From contig NC_023757.2 of assembly GCF_000499845.2 (NCBI RefSeq), positions 8,656,447 through 8,720,446 of the forward strand: a stretch of DNA of 64,000 bases. The letters run 5' to 3'. This document shows positions 46,459 to 56,160 of the stretch, piece by piece. The notes below the pieces were generated by a model. That model was not told the origin of the DNA. It made no database searches and was given only the letters and a program-made list of their open reading frames with translations. A program made the position numbers and the translations under genes. Within the stretch, counting starts at the first letter, position 1. Each line of letters opens with the position of its first letter. This stretch comes from Phaseolus vulgaris. Its lineage: Eukaryota > Streptophyta > Magnoliopsida > Fabales > Fabaceae.

Positions 46459-46630
46459 TTTTTCCAGATTAAGTTGTATTTCAGTTATTAAATGCACCAA
46501 CATCAATGAATGGTTGCAGGTTCAGGATGCCTCAGATGTCAACCATGCTCTGGCACAGGTTTCAAAGATTGAAGAAATTAGCAAGGAAGAACAGGAGGTG
46601 GTAGCTTGCAGAAAAGTAGCCAAAAATTAA
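46459..46630 (+). other. Open stretch right of the solo LTR, unidentified
   Basis: The frame after the LTR reads KCTNINEWLQVQDASDVNHA, then QVSKIEEISKEEQEVVACRK and a stop at 46628. The composition looks protein-like, but I do not recognise it. It could be the decayed end of a gene into which the LTR element inserted, or a shadow. Confidence 0.25.
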
Positions 46631-47844
46631 ACGGCTTTTACCTTAGAGTATTTGCTACTCGCAGTGTTACAAACTGAATGACACTGTATTATGGTAGATA
46701 TTTGATGTGTTTCATTACTGCTATTGGGTGTTATACAGAACTTAAATCAATGGTTTGGCCATCCAGGTTTTGTGTTCACACTTCTACATTACACTGTATT
46801 CGTGGTAAACCTTCTTCTATCTATGCACATGTATACAATTAATCACCTCTTAAAACTAAGATTTTAATTTGATCCTGACAGAATGCATTTGAGTTTACCT
46901 TCTTTATATGGGCATCATTAAGTTGTCTTTCTACTTGAAAAAAAACATTAACATTAGAATTTTAATAAGTCTACATTAGAAGTATTAATCCAATATATGT
47001 ATTACCTTAACACCCTTCTCTTTAATTCTATGTTATTTTCTTGGCTGACAGACACAGTTAGGAATAAATTCTTGCTACCACGAACACAGGGCTAAGCTTT
47101 CCAAATTTTTTCCACTTGACCATTTACACAGGGCTAAGCTTCTGGGTCATGCACTGAATTGCAGATCAAAACTAAAACAAGGACAAGCTTCAGGGTCAGG
47201 TCAAGCTGGAATACATTTTGGAGTCACGACAGAAACATTTTTGTCAAAATGTTAACAAAAAAGACTACACACAACATAAATCCACAAAATAAGAACTCAT
47301 GTTGTCCAGCAAAATTGCAATTTGATCGCAACTTCTATTGAGGAGATAATCGCCTTTCTTATTCCACTTAGGGAGAATATTGGTCCCTTGTGCTTGCTTA
47401 ATGTACTCTTCAGTTCACCATTGTCATAGAGACCACCAGAGTCAAAACTCCTAATCAAGTATCATTACTGGCAAATATTACAAATAATAATCTTGAAAAA
47501 AAATCTCTTATGAGTTGCAAGAATAATACCAAAGCAAGGTAGGTTTTACCAAGACTTGTCTCAGACAAAAAGATACAGAAACTATGGTTTGAATTAGCAG
47601 TGAATATGGTTTACCAAGCAAGATTACCAAATCATCAATAGAATGCAGTCTTGGGTTTGCAAGCATCTTATATTATAAAGGATGTTAACACTCCATGCAT
47701 AGACCATCTAAGTTACCAGGGAACTCCTGAAGTTATTGATGCAGTTATTTTTCTCCTTCAAGAATATAATAAAGGCTGATACATACCGATAAAAAAAATG
47801 GTGATACTTACATGTGCATTAACTCTTATTTGTTACAAAATGTA
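46631..47844. other. Intergenic stretch before the PPR remnant
   Basis: No coding pattern or element end was recognised. The sequence GGGCTAAGCTT occurs twice (about 47088 and 47131), a minor local repeat. Confidence 0.3.
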
Positions 47845-48565
47845 GGAATCAGGTGCAAATTGCTTGTTGTCATCTCCTATAGCTTCAACCAATGCTGGTA
47901 AGTTGGATATGGCCTGGAAATTCTTTCATGAAATGAAATCACAAGGGTTGATGCATGATGATGTGACAGATACTAGCATGATAAGGGTTCTTTGAAAGGC
48001 TGAGAGATTGGATGAAGCTGTAGAGTTGTTCGAAGAACTTGATAGAAACAAGAGTTTTCCTTGTGTCGCTTATAATACCATGATATTAAAAATAGGTAAA
48101 AGATGCCTTTTTGTTAGATTCTGACCAGAATCCAAATGCAGTGTGGTTTATACATCTCTTGGAATTTCTTCAAGTGTGGTAGGAAGGAGGATGGTCACAA
48201 AATCTATAAAGAGATGATGCTCCTTAATAATTACACTCAAAAGAAACTTACAAGTTGTTTTATGAGATGAAGGAGCAAGGACTACAAAGGGTCTCCAACC
48301 AACAGTTGTAACTTATGGTTCTGTCATTGATGGGACTTGCTAAAATTGCCAGGCTTGATGAAGCATATATTTATTTGAAGAAGCAAAATCAAAAGGTAAA
48401 GGTGTTGATTTGGGAAGGTTGAAAGGATTGATGAAGCATACTTAATTTTGGAGGAGTTGATGCATAAAGCTCTGACTCCAAACACATACACATGGAATTG
48501 CTTACTTGATGCATTAGTGAAAGCTGAGGAAATTAGTGAATCTCTTGTGTGCTTTGAAAAACTTC
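47845..48565 (+). pseudogene. Decayed P-class pentatricopeptide-repeat (PPR) gene
   Basis: Several frames hold PPR motif pieces. They are KLDMAWKFFHEMKSQGLMHD, TSMIRVL-stop-KAERLDEAVELFEEL and PCVAYNTMI (47895-48090); KLFYEMKEQG and LAKIARLDEAY (48240-48370); and KVERIDEAYLILEELMHKAL, then TPNTYTWNCLLDALVKAEEI to CFEKL (48412-48560). The phrase order resembles the 3' half of a long plant PPR protein (I recall Arabidopsis At3g06920), but large parts are missing and stops are frequent. PPR proteins bind organelle RNA. The similarity ends abruptly at about 48565, where AT-rich DNA follows. Confidence 0.75.
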
Positions 48566-49466
48566 ATATTTTATTATTGAGATTTATTTTTCTTAAATTT
48601 ATAAAATTGTATTTTATATTATTTTTAAAAATTAAAAACAAATCACAACCAACAGATCACTTACCAATTTTAATAAATTTTTCTCACAAATCCACTTTAA
48701 TATATCATAGTTCGAACATCTTATTTTTTTTCTTAAATCCTCACATGTTTACTTCTCATTGATACATTCTAAGTTAATTATTAACAATAATTAATGTTAA
48801 AAGTCATGTTTTTTTTTAAATAAATTATTTATTTTTGTCATCAATCCAAAACCTATAAAACATGAAATAATATTAATCCAAACAACAACAATATATTAAA
48901 ATAGTTTAAACACAACTATGTACATAATTAAAATAACTAAATTGTCTATTTCAACCTAAACTATACATAATATTGCAAACTATCTAAAATGTTTAAACAA
49001 ATAAAAGCTATATATGTTAAAGAAGATAATGTGTTCGTCACTGTTGTATCTACAATATGTTAAGTTAAATAATTAAATTAATAACTTTTAACAATTATGT
49101 AATCAAATTAATATATTATTAACCTATATTAAACAAATAACTCATAGTGAAGCAGCCAGAGAAATAGAATATATGCATGTTTAAGAAGAAGGAACCCTAC
49201 ATGGGGAGGGGTTGTGATCAAGCGGTGCAGGGGAGGTGGAGGGTTATGGCAGGCTGCACAGAATTGTGTGACAGTGGTTTATAGTGCTTTTTACATAGAT
49301 GGCAAGGAAATCAACGTAAAAACATGCATTCTTTGTCAATTCCCAATCCAAGCAATATAAATAAGTTCAAAAAAAATTACAAAATTGTCATCTCACATTT
49401 TTAAGTCATTTTTTCGTCAATTGATAACGAAGTTGTGACATAAATGACTTCTTTTGCACTATTGAT
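48566..49466. other. AT-rich stretch between the PPR remnant and the copia LTR
   Basis: No gene is visible. The word TCTCACAAATCCACTT at about 48677 is shared with 22438, which may reflect an old DNA transposon. 49195-49270 is briefly GC-richer without an ORF. Confidence 0.35.
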
Positions 49467-49846
49467 TGTTACTACAAACAAGAGTTGAGTAGAGTAACCA
49501 TGTATTCACTTAAGCTATAATACGATATCCACTTCCAAAAAGATAAATAAAGTTGATGCAATTACGATACAGAATTAAGGCAAAGTAATCAACAAAAGAA
49601 AAAGCATGAAGTGGTAAAAGAACAAAATCCAGAAGGACACAAACATATGAAGAAAAGCAAAGTGTATTTCATTATTCAGTTCCTATGATTACAAGAGAAA
49701 GAAGTTTAAAAGGAAGCTCTGTGAAGAGAGAGTTGGGCCTCACGTAACTAGGCCCAAAGCAGAGGAGAAAGAAGAGGTACAAATAGAAAGCTCAATAGGC
49801 CATAAACAGAAACTAAAAGATTTAACAGAAAGGAATAATATTAACA
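49467..49846 (-). repeat. 3' LTR of the copia element, 380 bp
   Basis: It has TGTTA...TAACA terminal inverted repeats. Directly right of it lies TCCCCCCTCAAGCTGGG, the complement of a copia polypurine tract (49847-49856). Only one LTR is present, so no age can be read from it. Confidence 0.65.
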
Positions 49847-49881
49847 TCCCCCCTCAAGCTGGGAATATGTGTTCTTCATTC

Positions 49882-50379
49882 CTAGCTTGGACACGAGTTC
49901 TTTAAAAGTGAAAGGATTGAGAGGTTTGGTGAGGATGTCGACGGTTTGCATGCCAGAGGAAATCGAAAGTAATTTGAGAAGACAGACATTGAGCTTTTCC
50001 CTGACGATGTGGCAGTCAATTCAATATGCTTGGTTCGTTCATGGAAAACTTGGTTGGAGGCAATCTGCATGGAAGATTGGTTGTCATAATACAGGGTTGC
50101 GGGGCTGAGGAAAGTGACGTGCAAATCTTGAAGGAGAAAATTCAGCCACTGAAGTTCATGGGTAGTGGCAGCAAGGGCTCTATATTCTGCCTCAAATGAG
50201 CTTTTGAAGATGGATTGTTGCTTTTTGGATTTCCATGAGATGAGGGATTCTCCCAAAAAAATAGAAAAACAAGTTATAGATTTTCTTGAATCAGGACATG
50301 TAGTTCAATCTGAATCACTATAGGCTTTTAACTGCATTGAGTTATTGTTATATAAAAAATACTAGATCCAAGATTACCT
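49882..50379 (-). pseudogene. Copia RNase H domain
   Basis: The minus-strand ORF 50256-49882 begins GESLISWKSKKQQSIFKSSF and contains EAEYRALAATTHELQWLNFL, LYYDNQSSMQIASNQVFHER and TKHIEL, the standard copia RNase H signature ending in the H-E-R-T-K-H-I-E block. 50379-50257 carries, in a shifted frame, the linker (ILRYLKG...YSDSDWA-like). The C-terminal LADIFTK region is frame-broken. The enzyme removes RNA from the RNA:DNA hybrid. Confidence 0.8.
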
Positions 50380-50839
50380 TTAAAGATATCTTAGAATGCG
50401 AAGAGCAGTTTGATGATGGTTGTTGTTGGGTGCATAAACGAATTGGTTGAGATTGTGAACACTGAAAGCAATGTCAGGTCTTGTGTTGGTGAGGTAGATC
50501 AAGAGTCCTATGAGTTTGCGATAGGTAGAGGCTTCTTCATCATTGAGAGGAATTCCTTCAGTAGTGGAAAGTCGAGAGGAATGTGCCATGGGAGTGGGCA
50601 TAAGGGCGCAAACCTGCATGTCCTTTCATAAAGGAGATCAATGGTGTATTTTCTTTGACTAAGGTGCATGTCGGAGCTATTGTGGGCTACCTCAAGGCTA
50701 TGAGTAAGGTCACCTAAGTTCTTGATCTTAAAGTGTTGATCCAGCATGTTAGTGATATGAAGAATCTCAGCTTTGTCCTTTCCAGTCAACACAATATCAT
50801 CCACATAAACAAGTAGAGTAGTTGTATTAGAACCAATAT
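50380..50839 (-). pseudogene. Copia reverse transcriptase, C-terminal half
   Basis: 50804-50508 starts MDDIVLTGKDKAEILHITNM, where the catalytic YVDD block of copia reverse transcriptase is visible as (V)DD, and continues LDQHFKIKNLGDL. 50619-50380 reads EASTYRKLIGLLIYLTNTRP, then DIAFSVHNLNQFVYAPNNNH, the RT-RNase H connection. These two frames overlap, which shows a frameshift. The domain ends at the 9-bp target duplication left of the Pack-MULE. Confidence 0.8.
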
Positions 50840-50848
50840 GTTTTAAGA

Positions 50849-51884
50849 AGGTATAATTACCTTATTCGTCTCTACTTTCTGGGGCAATATTCAATTTAGT
50901 ATAATGGTTTTTAAAATGTATACAAATTGGTTCTTTCCGTTAAGTCGCACCTTACAACGTCAAATACTGCTTATGTGGCAAAGAGGTGTGATTAAGAAAT
51001 GTGACGTGTCAAGATCAGGGCTGACGTGGCAGTTGAATTTACAATGACGTTGTGGTGTTTCTCCTCTCCCTCCCCAACCCTCGATGTCGTCGTCATCGTC
51101 GCCACCACCACCGCCCGTCTCCTTCACATTCCCCCATTCTTCCTTTTTCTCGTTCCTCGTGCGATCACCGTTGATGGAGTCTTTGTTCGACATGATCAAC
51201 GTCCACGACCTTCTCTCAGCGTTCAAGACCTCTTGGACCCAACCTTCCCTCTATCAGCACCCGATCTGCACCTCCTGATCTAGCGCCTCGAGTCGCAATC
51301 CCTCCAGATCCGCTCACGAATCCAGTCCTACCTCGTCTCACATCGCGAAGACTTCGCTCACCTCTTTTCTCTCTGCAACGATGTTATTTTGCAGACGCGC
51401 GAGGTATCCAACGATATTGACGCCATCATCCATCATCTAACTCCTTTCCAATAAGCCAATTGATGTCGAGGTGCGCGAGGTTGTGTCGGAGATGAAGGCG
51501 AAGAAAGAGGAGCTAAAGGCGAAGAAGGAGCTGTTAGGGTTGGTTGGAACCGTTATGATGTTGAACCAGAGATTATAGAGTGTGAGGAAAGAGTTGAGGA
51601 GTGGCGATGGGCAATGGTAGTGGTGGCGACGACGAGGGTGGGGGAGGGAGAGGAGCACCACGTCATTATTAGTTCAATTGCCTCGTCAACCCTGATCTTG
51701 ATACGTCATATTTCTCAATCACACCACTCTGCCACGTAAGCAGCATTTAACACCGTAAGGTGCAACTTAATGGAAAGGACCAATTTGTATATCTTTTAAA
51801 AAACATAGAGACCAAATTGATATTTTTTTAAATCACTAAATTGATTATTGCCCAGAAAGTAGGGACGAATAAGGTAATTAAACC
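50849..51884. mobile_element. Pack-MULE, 1036 bp, with 9-bp target duplication
   Basis: The two ends are long imperfect inverted repeats of roughly 265 bp. The left end begins AGGTATAATTACCTTATTCG and the right end, reversed, GGTTTAATTACCTTATTCG. Shared inner words include ACTTTCTGGG, TCAAGATCAGGG and CTCCTCTCCCTCCCC. GTTTTAAGA flanks both sides (50840-50848 and 51885-51893), the 9-bp target duplication typical of Mutator-like elements. There is no transposase. The centre is a fragment of a cellular gene, so it is a Pack-MULE. It sits inside the reverse transcriptase of the dead copia element and is therefore the younger insertion. Confidence 0.9.
51120..51610 (+). pseudogene. Captured 5' coding fragment of a ZW10-like kinetochore/vesicle-tethering gene
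   Basis: On the plus strand an ATG at 51174 opens MESLFDMINVHDLLSA. A one-base shift near 51220 leads to QDLLDPTFPLSAPDLHLLI, a stop near 51283, then RLESQSLQIRSRIQSYLVSH and REDFAHLFSLCNDVILQTRE. After another shift comes PIDVEVREVVSEMKAKKEEL and KAKKELLGLVGTVM. This matches the N-terminal ~130 residues of plant ZW10 proteins, which act in Golgi-ER vesicle tethering (NRZ/Dsl1 complex) and in animals also at kinetochores. The copy has at least two frameshifts and two stops, so it encodes no ZW10 protein. It lies exactly between the two terminal inverted repeats. Identification is from motif recall, without a database check. Confidence 0.8.
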
Positions 51885-51893
51885 GTTTTAAGA

Positions 51894-52570
51894 ATAAAGA
51901 GTGGTCTGCAATAGAAACAATGTATTTATTGGAAATTAAGAAGGATGAGTGTCGCATACCATTGTCTTCCAACTTGGCAAAGTCCATAGAGAGACCTTTG
52001 AAGTCTGCAAACACTGTTGGAGTGGGGAAGAGCAAGGTTAGGAGGTGGTTTCATGTAGACTTCTTCAACTAAGTCACCATGTAGGAAAACATTATTGACG
52101 TCAAGTTGAGTGAGAGTTCAGTTGTTAGCGACAGCAAGAGCTAGGAGTAGCCGAAGGGTGGTTAACATGGCAACAGGGGCAAATGTGTCTAAGAAATCAA
52201 GGCCCTCTGATTGGGTATAACTTTTTGCTACTAAACGAGCCTTCTATCTACCTATGGTCCCATTAGACTTATGTTTGATCTTATAATTCCAGCAACATCC
52301 AATGGCAGTTTTACCAGGGGTAGGGAGGTTATAATCCATGTGTTGTTAGTGGCTAGAGCATCTAGCTCATCCTTCATAGCTTGTTGCCAGCAATTGTGCT
52401 TGGAAGCCTCAGTGTAATTAAGTGGTTCCATGTGAGATGAAATAGAAGAAATAGTGTGTTTCATGGGAAATGCAGCATGTTGTACAACAAAATTCCAAAA
52501 CAGAGGGGGTAAGTTAGATTCAAAAAGAAAGGCACGGGTTACATTCAAAAGATGTTGATGTTTACACACT
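51894..52570 (-). pseudogene. Copia integrase tail and reverse transcriptase N-terminal half
   Basis: 52570-52400 reads KHQHLLNVTRAFLFESNLPP, then FWNFVVQHAAF, the end of copia integrase. 52430-52250 reads NYTEASKHNCWQQAMKDELD and ALATNNTWIIT, the start of copia reverse transcriptase. 52240-51895 continues, frame-broken, as [40 protein letters not shown] and [12 protein letters not shown], ending near DHSLFLKRF at the Pack-MULE junction. Integrase and reverse transcriptase blocks directly adjoin, so a piece between them has been deleted. Confidence 0.8.
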
Positions 52571-52624
52571 AAGTTACCTATTACAAGCAATGTAAGTACT
52601 AAATATCCTATTTGTAATTTCACA

Positions 52625-52768
52625 CCCTTTTAGAAAACCCATCTTTTCAAAAAAGGTAAAGATTCAATTGACCTTGGATCATCTTAAAGAGTGAATTAAC
52701 AAGTTTCAAACAACTAAACAACACACACACATCAGCAAGGTCTTCATGCTTTCCACTTGGATTTAGAG
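52625..52768 (-). repeat. Fragment of a CCGGTT-family LTR
   Basis: It matches the right-hand part of the LTR at 7934-8974 in the same orientation: TTGGATC...TAA..AGAGTGAATTAACAA, then ACACACACA and TTCATG..., then GATTT.GAGACA. It stops before the terminal CTTCAACA. Confidence 0.5.
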
Positions 52769-52794
52769 ACACTTAGTGATTTTTAAAATGGCTT

Positions 52795-53584
52795 GGAGCT
52801 TAGCTTTGCTTTAGCTTTGCTGTCAAATAGATTCAACAGGTTGTTTCGATAAATCAACTGGTTGTTTTTGTGAAAACCTTAACATAATTTTGTTAAGTGG
52901 TTTTAATCTATTTTAATTGATTCCAACAGCTTTTGGTTTTTGACTTAACTGCTTTGACCATTTGAATGGGGCATATAAATGTTGTTATATGCTCCTTTGC
53001 ATTAACTAAGAAAGAGAGTTTATCAAAAACAGTTTTCGAGATTTCAAAAGCTTTGGATCATCTCAAGTGTGTGGAATAGGATTAGATTTTGTACTTCTGA
53101 ACTTTAAGCTTTGATTTACCCAAGTGTATTTTATTCATCTTCCTTCTTTGAACATTGTATTTTTGTAATGAAGTGTAAGGCACTTTTAGAAAGGTGTTTT
53201 CTGGAAACTGTGTTGTTTGCCAAAAGTGGTGTGTGTTCTTGAGGGGTTTAAGATCATCACTTTTGGTGTGTGTTTTGTAATCTAGGTTTGATTACATAGT
53301 GAATTCTCAATGGTTAGTTGAGGACTGGATGTAGCTCTTGGTTAAGAGTGAACCAGTATAAACTGTTTTAACTTTGTTTTTCAAATCTGCTGGTATAAAC
53401 AACCGGTTGTTTCATGAAAACAACTGGTTGATTTTCTGGAATCAAACTTAAAATCAATTTTCTTTTGGTTGAACAAAATTTTCCATTTATTGATTCTTCA
53501 CAGCTTTTCACTCTACCTTCAACTTTTGCACAAATTTTTCTAAAACAATTCACCCCCTCATGTTTAAGGCCTCAAATTCTAACA
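52795..53584 (+). repeat. Second CCGGTT-family LTR piece, plus orientation
   Basis: It ends AATTCACCCCCTCATG...CTCAAATTCTAACA at 53584, the reverse complement of the LTR beginning TGTTAGAATT. It contains GGATGTAGCTC...GAACCAGTATAAA at 53328-53362 and CCGGTTGTTT words at 52835-52868 and 53401-53430. Its opposite end is not preserved. Confidence 0.55.
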
Positions 53585-53589
53585 ATATA

Positions 53590-54300
53590 TAAATTCGGCT
53601 CACTTTGGGGGTCCAAATAGAAGAATAAGCTATAGTAGGGTTCACTTAGCATAAATTGGGGTGTACTTAGCATAAATTGGGTTTGTGTCAAGCTCATCTT
53701 TCATGAAAAGTACACCTAGGTTTAGGATTTTTGGACCTATCTTCTAGAAGGTTTCTCACAAATGACACCCCTAGCCCTCTCACTCTTGTTTGCTAAGTCT
53801 CTCTCTCCTATATAAATGGTGTCTTGCCTCATGTAATTTATTCATTGAATTTTGAATAGAAAAGAAACTCTGTTAGAGTGTTTAGTGAGCTGAGTCTCCT
53901 AGAATTTAGGACTTATCTTGAGTGTAGTGTACCTCAAGTGCCGGCTCTTCACCACTCATCTTGGAGTATCCTTCCCATCCAAGTGGCGTGACCACCCTTC
54001 ATCATCCTAAGCTTTTCTTCCCTTTCATCTTTTTATTTTTCTTCCTTTGCGCCATTTTCCCTTTACTTTATGTTCTTGTATCATCTCTTTCTATTTGGTT
54101 TCCATCTTCTTTATTTACCTTATATGCTCTTTAATTCTGCACCTTTTCATCATCAACACCATATCATTTTGTTTTCTCTTTGCCCTCTAGAAGTGAACCT
54201 TCACACTTACATAACCACTTGGTTAAGTTCGTGTCCAGTGGGAATCTCCTTTGGGTTTGTCATCATATTCTGCTTAAAAATAAAAAACTCATAATAAGTG
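53590..54300 (+). repeat. LTR-like block A (CACTTAGCATAAATTGG family)
   Basis: Together with block B at 55320-56160 it shares ACTTAGCATAAATTGG..., CTATATAAA..., AGAAACTCTG, CACCACTCATCTTGGAGT, AAGTGGCGTGA and GTGAACCTTCACACTTAC in the same order and orientation. The TATATAAA followed by a C/T-rich leader suits the promoter part of a Ty3/gypsy LTR. Confidence 0.65.
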
Positions 54301-54345
54301 CAACTCATAATAAGTGCAACTCATAAAAATGTGTGCAACTTTAAA
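54297..54345 (+). repeat. Short tandem repeat AACTCATAATAAGTGC
   Basis: About three copies of a 16-bp unit lie in succession at the join between block A and the copia integrase. Confidence 0.6.
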
Positions 54346-54356
54346 ATCAACTTACA

Positions 54357-54656
54357 TCATATACCATTTTGTTTAGGAGTTTCAACACAAGTGGTTTGAT
54401 GAATAATGCCTTTAGAGGAGAAACAATCTTTCATAGAAAATTCAACACCATTATCAGTTCTAATAGTTTGAACAGTAGTTTGAAATTGATTTTCAACATA
54501 AGCAATGAATTTAAGAATATGATTACAAACTTCATATTTAGTATGCAAGAGAGTAACCCAAGTATAGCGAGAGAAGTCATCAACAATAGTTAGCAAATAT
54601 CTAAAACCTTGCATAGAAATGATAGGATATGGTCCCCAAATGTCCATGTGAAGCAA
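54357..54656 (-). pseudogene. Copia integrase core
   Basis: The ORF reads MLHMDIWGPYPIISMQGFRY, LLTIVDDFSRYTWVTLLHTK, TIRTDNGVEF and HQTTCVETPKQNGI. The D of HMDIWGP, the D of RTDNG and the usual ETPQQNG block are those of a DDE integrase of Ty1/copia. It is cut at the C-terminal side by the insertion beginning near 54356. Confidence 0.85.
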
Positions 54657-54900
54657 CTCAAAATTTTAGTAGTAGCAGATTTACTTAAAGCAAAAGAAAG
54701 TTTCTTTTGTTTTGCACGATGGCAAGTATCATAAACATTCAATTTTTCAGCAAAAATGTAGGGGTATTGAGTTCTCAAAATATTTAGTCTTTCATCAGAA
54801 AAATTGTCCATTCTATATTGCCACAGATTCATGTCCTTAATTATGCAATTGAAAGAAGGAACATTATGAGGTGTGTTATCGTTTCTAAAACTAGAGGATT
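54590..54900 (-). pseudogene. Copia GAG-pre-integrase region
   Basis: The ORF 54832-54590 contains MNLWQYRMDNFSDERLNILR, then the Cys/His zinc-binding segment (CHRAKQKKLSFALS), the usual pre-integrase pattern LWHxRLGH...C..AKQ. The overlap with the integrase ORF shows a frameshift. Confidence 0.7.
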
Positions 54901-55145
54901 CAAAAATTTATATACCATCTTTAGCATAAACTAAACCAATCCTCTCTTTGATTTGATTGTCTTGTATGAGACAATGGGCAGAAGAAAAGATCAAACTGCA
55001 GTTGAGAGTGAGAATGATTTTTGAAGCAGATATGAGATTAAAAGCAAATTGAGGAACATATAGAACATTAGTAAGATGCAGCTTGTTATTGAAGACAATT
55101 GTTCCAGAAAAACTTGAAAAAACATGATTGCCATTTTGATATAAC
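54901..55145 (-). pseudogene. Copia region between protease and integrase
   Basis: ORF 55216-54908 contains QNGNHVFSSFSGTIVFNNKL, then HLTNVLYVPQFAFNLISASK and CSLIFSSAHCLIQDNQ. This is the standard LxNVLYVPxFxxNLISVSKL stretch that follows the copia protease. The first ~25 codons of the ORF (55216-55146) belong to different DNA. The catalytic part of the protease is not present. Confidence 0.7.
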
Positions 55146-55330
55146 CCAAATAGCCAAGAAGATGACCAAGGACACAAGAGACATTTCACACTTTGATAAG
55201 TCATCTCAGCATCCAAGACAAGGCCCCACCAAATGTCAGAAGAACCTCAACAAAAGAAGAATTGGGCATAGACCAGAGCATCAGATGTTCTTTCTTCTGG
55301 TCTTCTTACAAGACAAAATGTTTATAAATA
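55146..55330 (+). pseudogene. Scrap of the 'plant transposon protein' ORF
   Basis: On the plus strand the frame reads RRIGHRPEHQMFFLLVFLQD followed by KMFINKLG. It is related to EHQLFFLLIFLKDRICCKIN in the ORF at 3769-4500, so it is a piece of another retroelement's late ORF. It joins block B of the LTR-like repeats. Confidence 0.45.
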
Positions 55331-56160
55331 AATTGGGCTCACTTTAGGGGTCCAAATAGAACAATAATCTAGAGTGGGTTTACATAGCATAAATGGGAGT
55401 GTACTTAGCAAAATGGGCTTGTTCCAAGCCCATTTTTCATGACACATGCACTTAGAATTAAGATTTTTAACCTAACTTCTAGAAGTTGTGCCTGAGGTGC
55501 GGTTTTGACCATGGTCAACACCCTAGGCAGCCCCTCTCCCCTTCCTTTTCTACCCCTCACTCATCTTGCCCTCCAAGTCACTCCTTCCTATATAAAGAGT
55601 TTCTTCCTCCATGTATTGACACATTGAAATTGAATAGTAAAGAAACTCTGCAGGAGTGATTTTGTGAGACTTGTGAGCTCTCATTTTTGGGCCTTATCTT
55701 GGGTGGGTAATATCTCAAGTGTTCTTTGCACCACTCATCTTGGAGTCCTCTCTTCACCAAGTGGCGTGAAATCTTTCTTTCTTCCATAAGCTCTCTTCAT
55801 CTCTTCCTCTTTTTATCTTTTTTTGCGCCCTTCGTTCCATTCATCTTTATACTTTCATGTTTTTCTTTTAAATTGTTGGTTATCTTTGCCTTATTCTCTT
55901 CAATTCCTGCACCATTGTCACCATATAATTGTGTTTTTCTCTTTGCCATCTAGATGTGAACCTTCACACTTACTTAACCACTTGGTTATGTTCGTGTCCA
56001 GTGGGAATCTTCTTTGGGTTCTCACCTTACATTGCTAAGAATCAAAAACCCATAAACAAAGTGAGTTTCTTTGAGTCTTACTAAATAGCCGAGTGGTACA
56101 TGTGAGTGGGTGCATTAATTGTTATTTTTACTAAATTTTTGCTTTCATTTGTGCAACATC
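55320..56160 (+). repeat. LTR-like block B (second copy of block A)
   Basis: It carries the same ordered words as 53590-54300, including CCTATATAAAGAG near 55590 and CACCACTCATCTTGGAGTC near 55731. It is longer at its right end, where CATTTGTGCAACATCA could be an LTR end near 56158. ORFs of 60-75 codons in it are not credible. Confidence 0.6.

Larger units (their letters stand above)
52571..54356. mobile_element. LTR-derived insertion within the copia integrase
   Basis: The integrase reading (ETPKQNGI ... KHQHLLNV) is split between 54358 and about 52567, with about 1.8 kb of foreign sequence between. The insert has a fragment of the CCGGTT-family LTR end (52625-52768), a second piece of that family in the opposite orientation (52795-53584), and a gypsy-like LTR part (53590-54300). 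A possible target duplication TACAC/TACAT at the two edges is imperfect. Confidence 0.6.
49467..55145 (-). mobile_element. Ty1/copia retrotransposon, 5'-truncated and twice interrupted
   Basis: On the minus strand the parts run in normal copia order: protease-adjacent region (to 55145), GAG-pre-integrase, integrase core (54357), an insertion, integrase tail and reverse transcriptase start (52570-51894), a Pack-MULE (51884-50849), the rest of reverse transcriptase, RNase H (to 49882), polypurine tract and 3' LTR. Gag and the 5' LTR are missing. Frameshifts and stops occur in every domain, so the element is dead. Confidence 0.85.

Noticed and set aside
46274..46630. 118-codon plus-strand ORF
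   Set aside because: It spans the right end of the solo LTR and its target duplication, so it is a chance fusion.
50960..51283. ORFs of 64-88 codons on both strands in the Pack-MULE
   Set aside because: Produced by GC-rich TIR and the shifted ZW10 frames. None covers the fragment intact.
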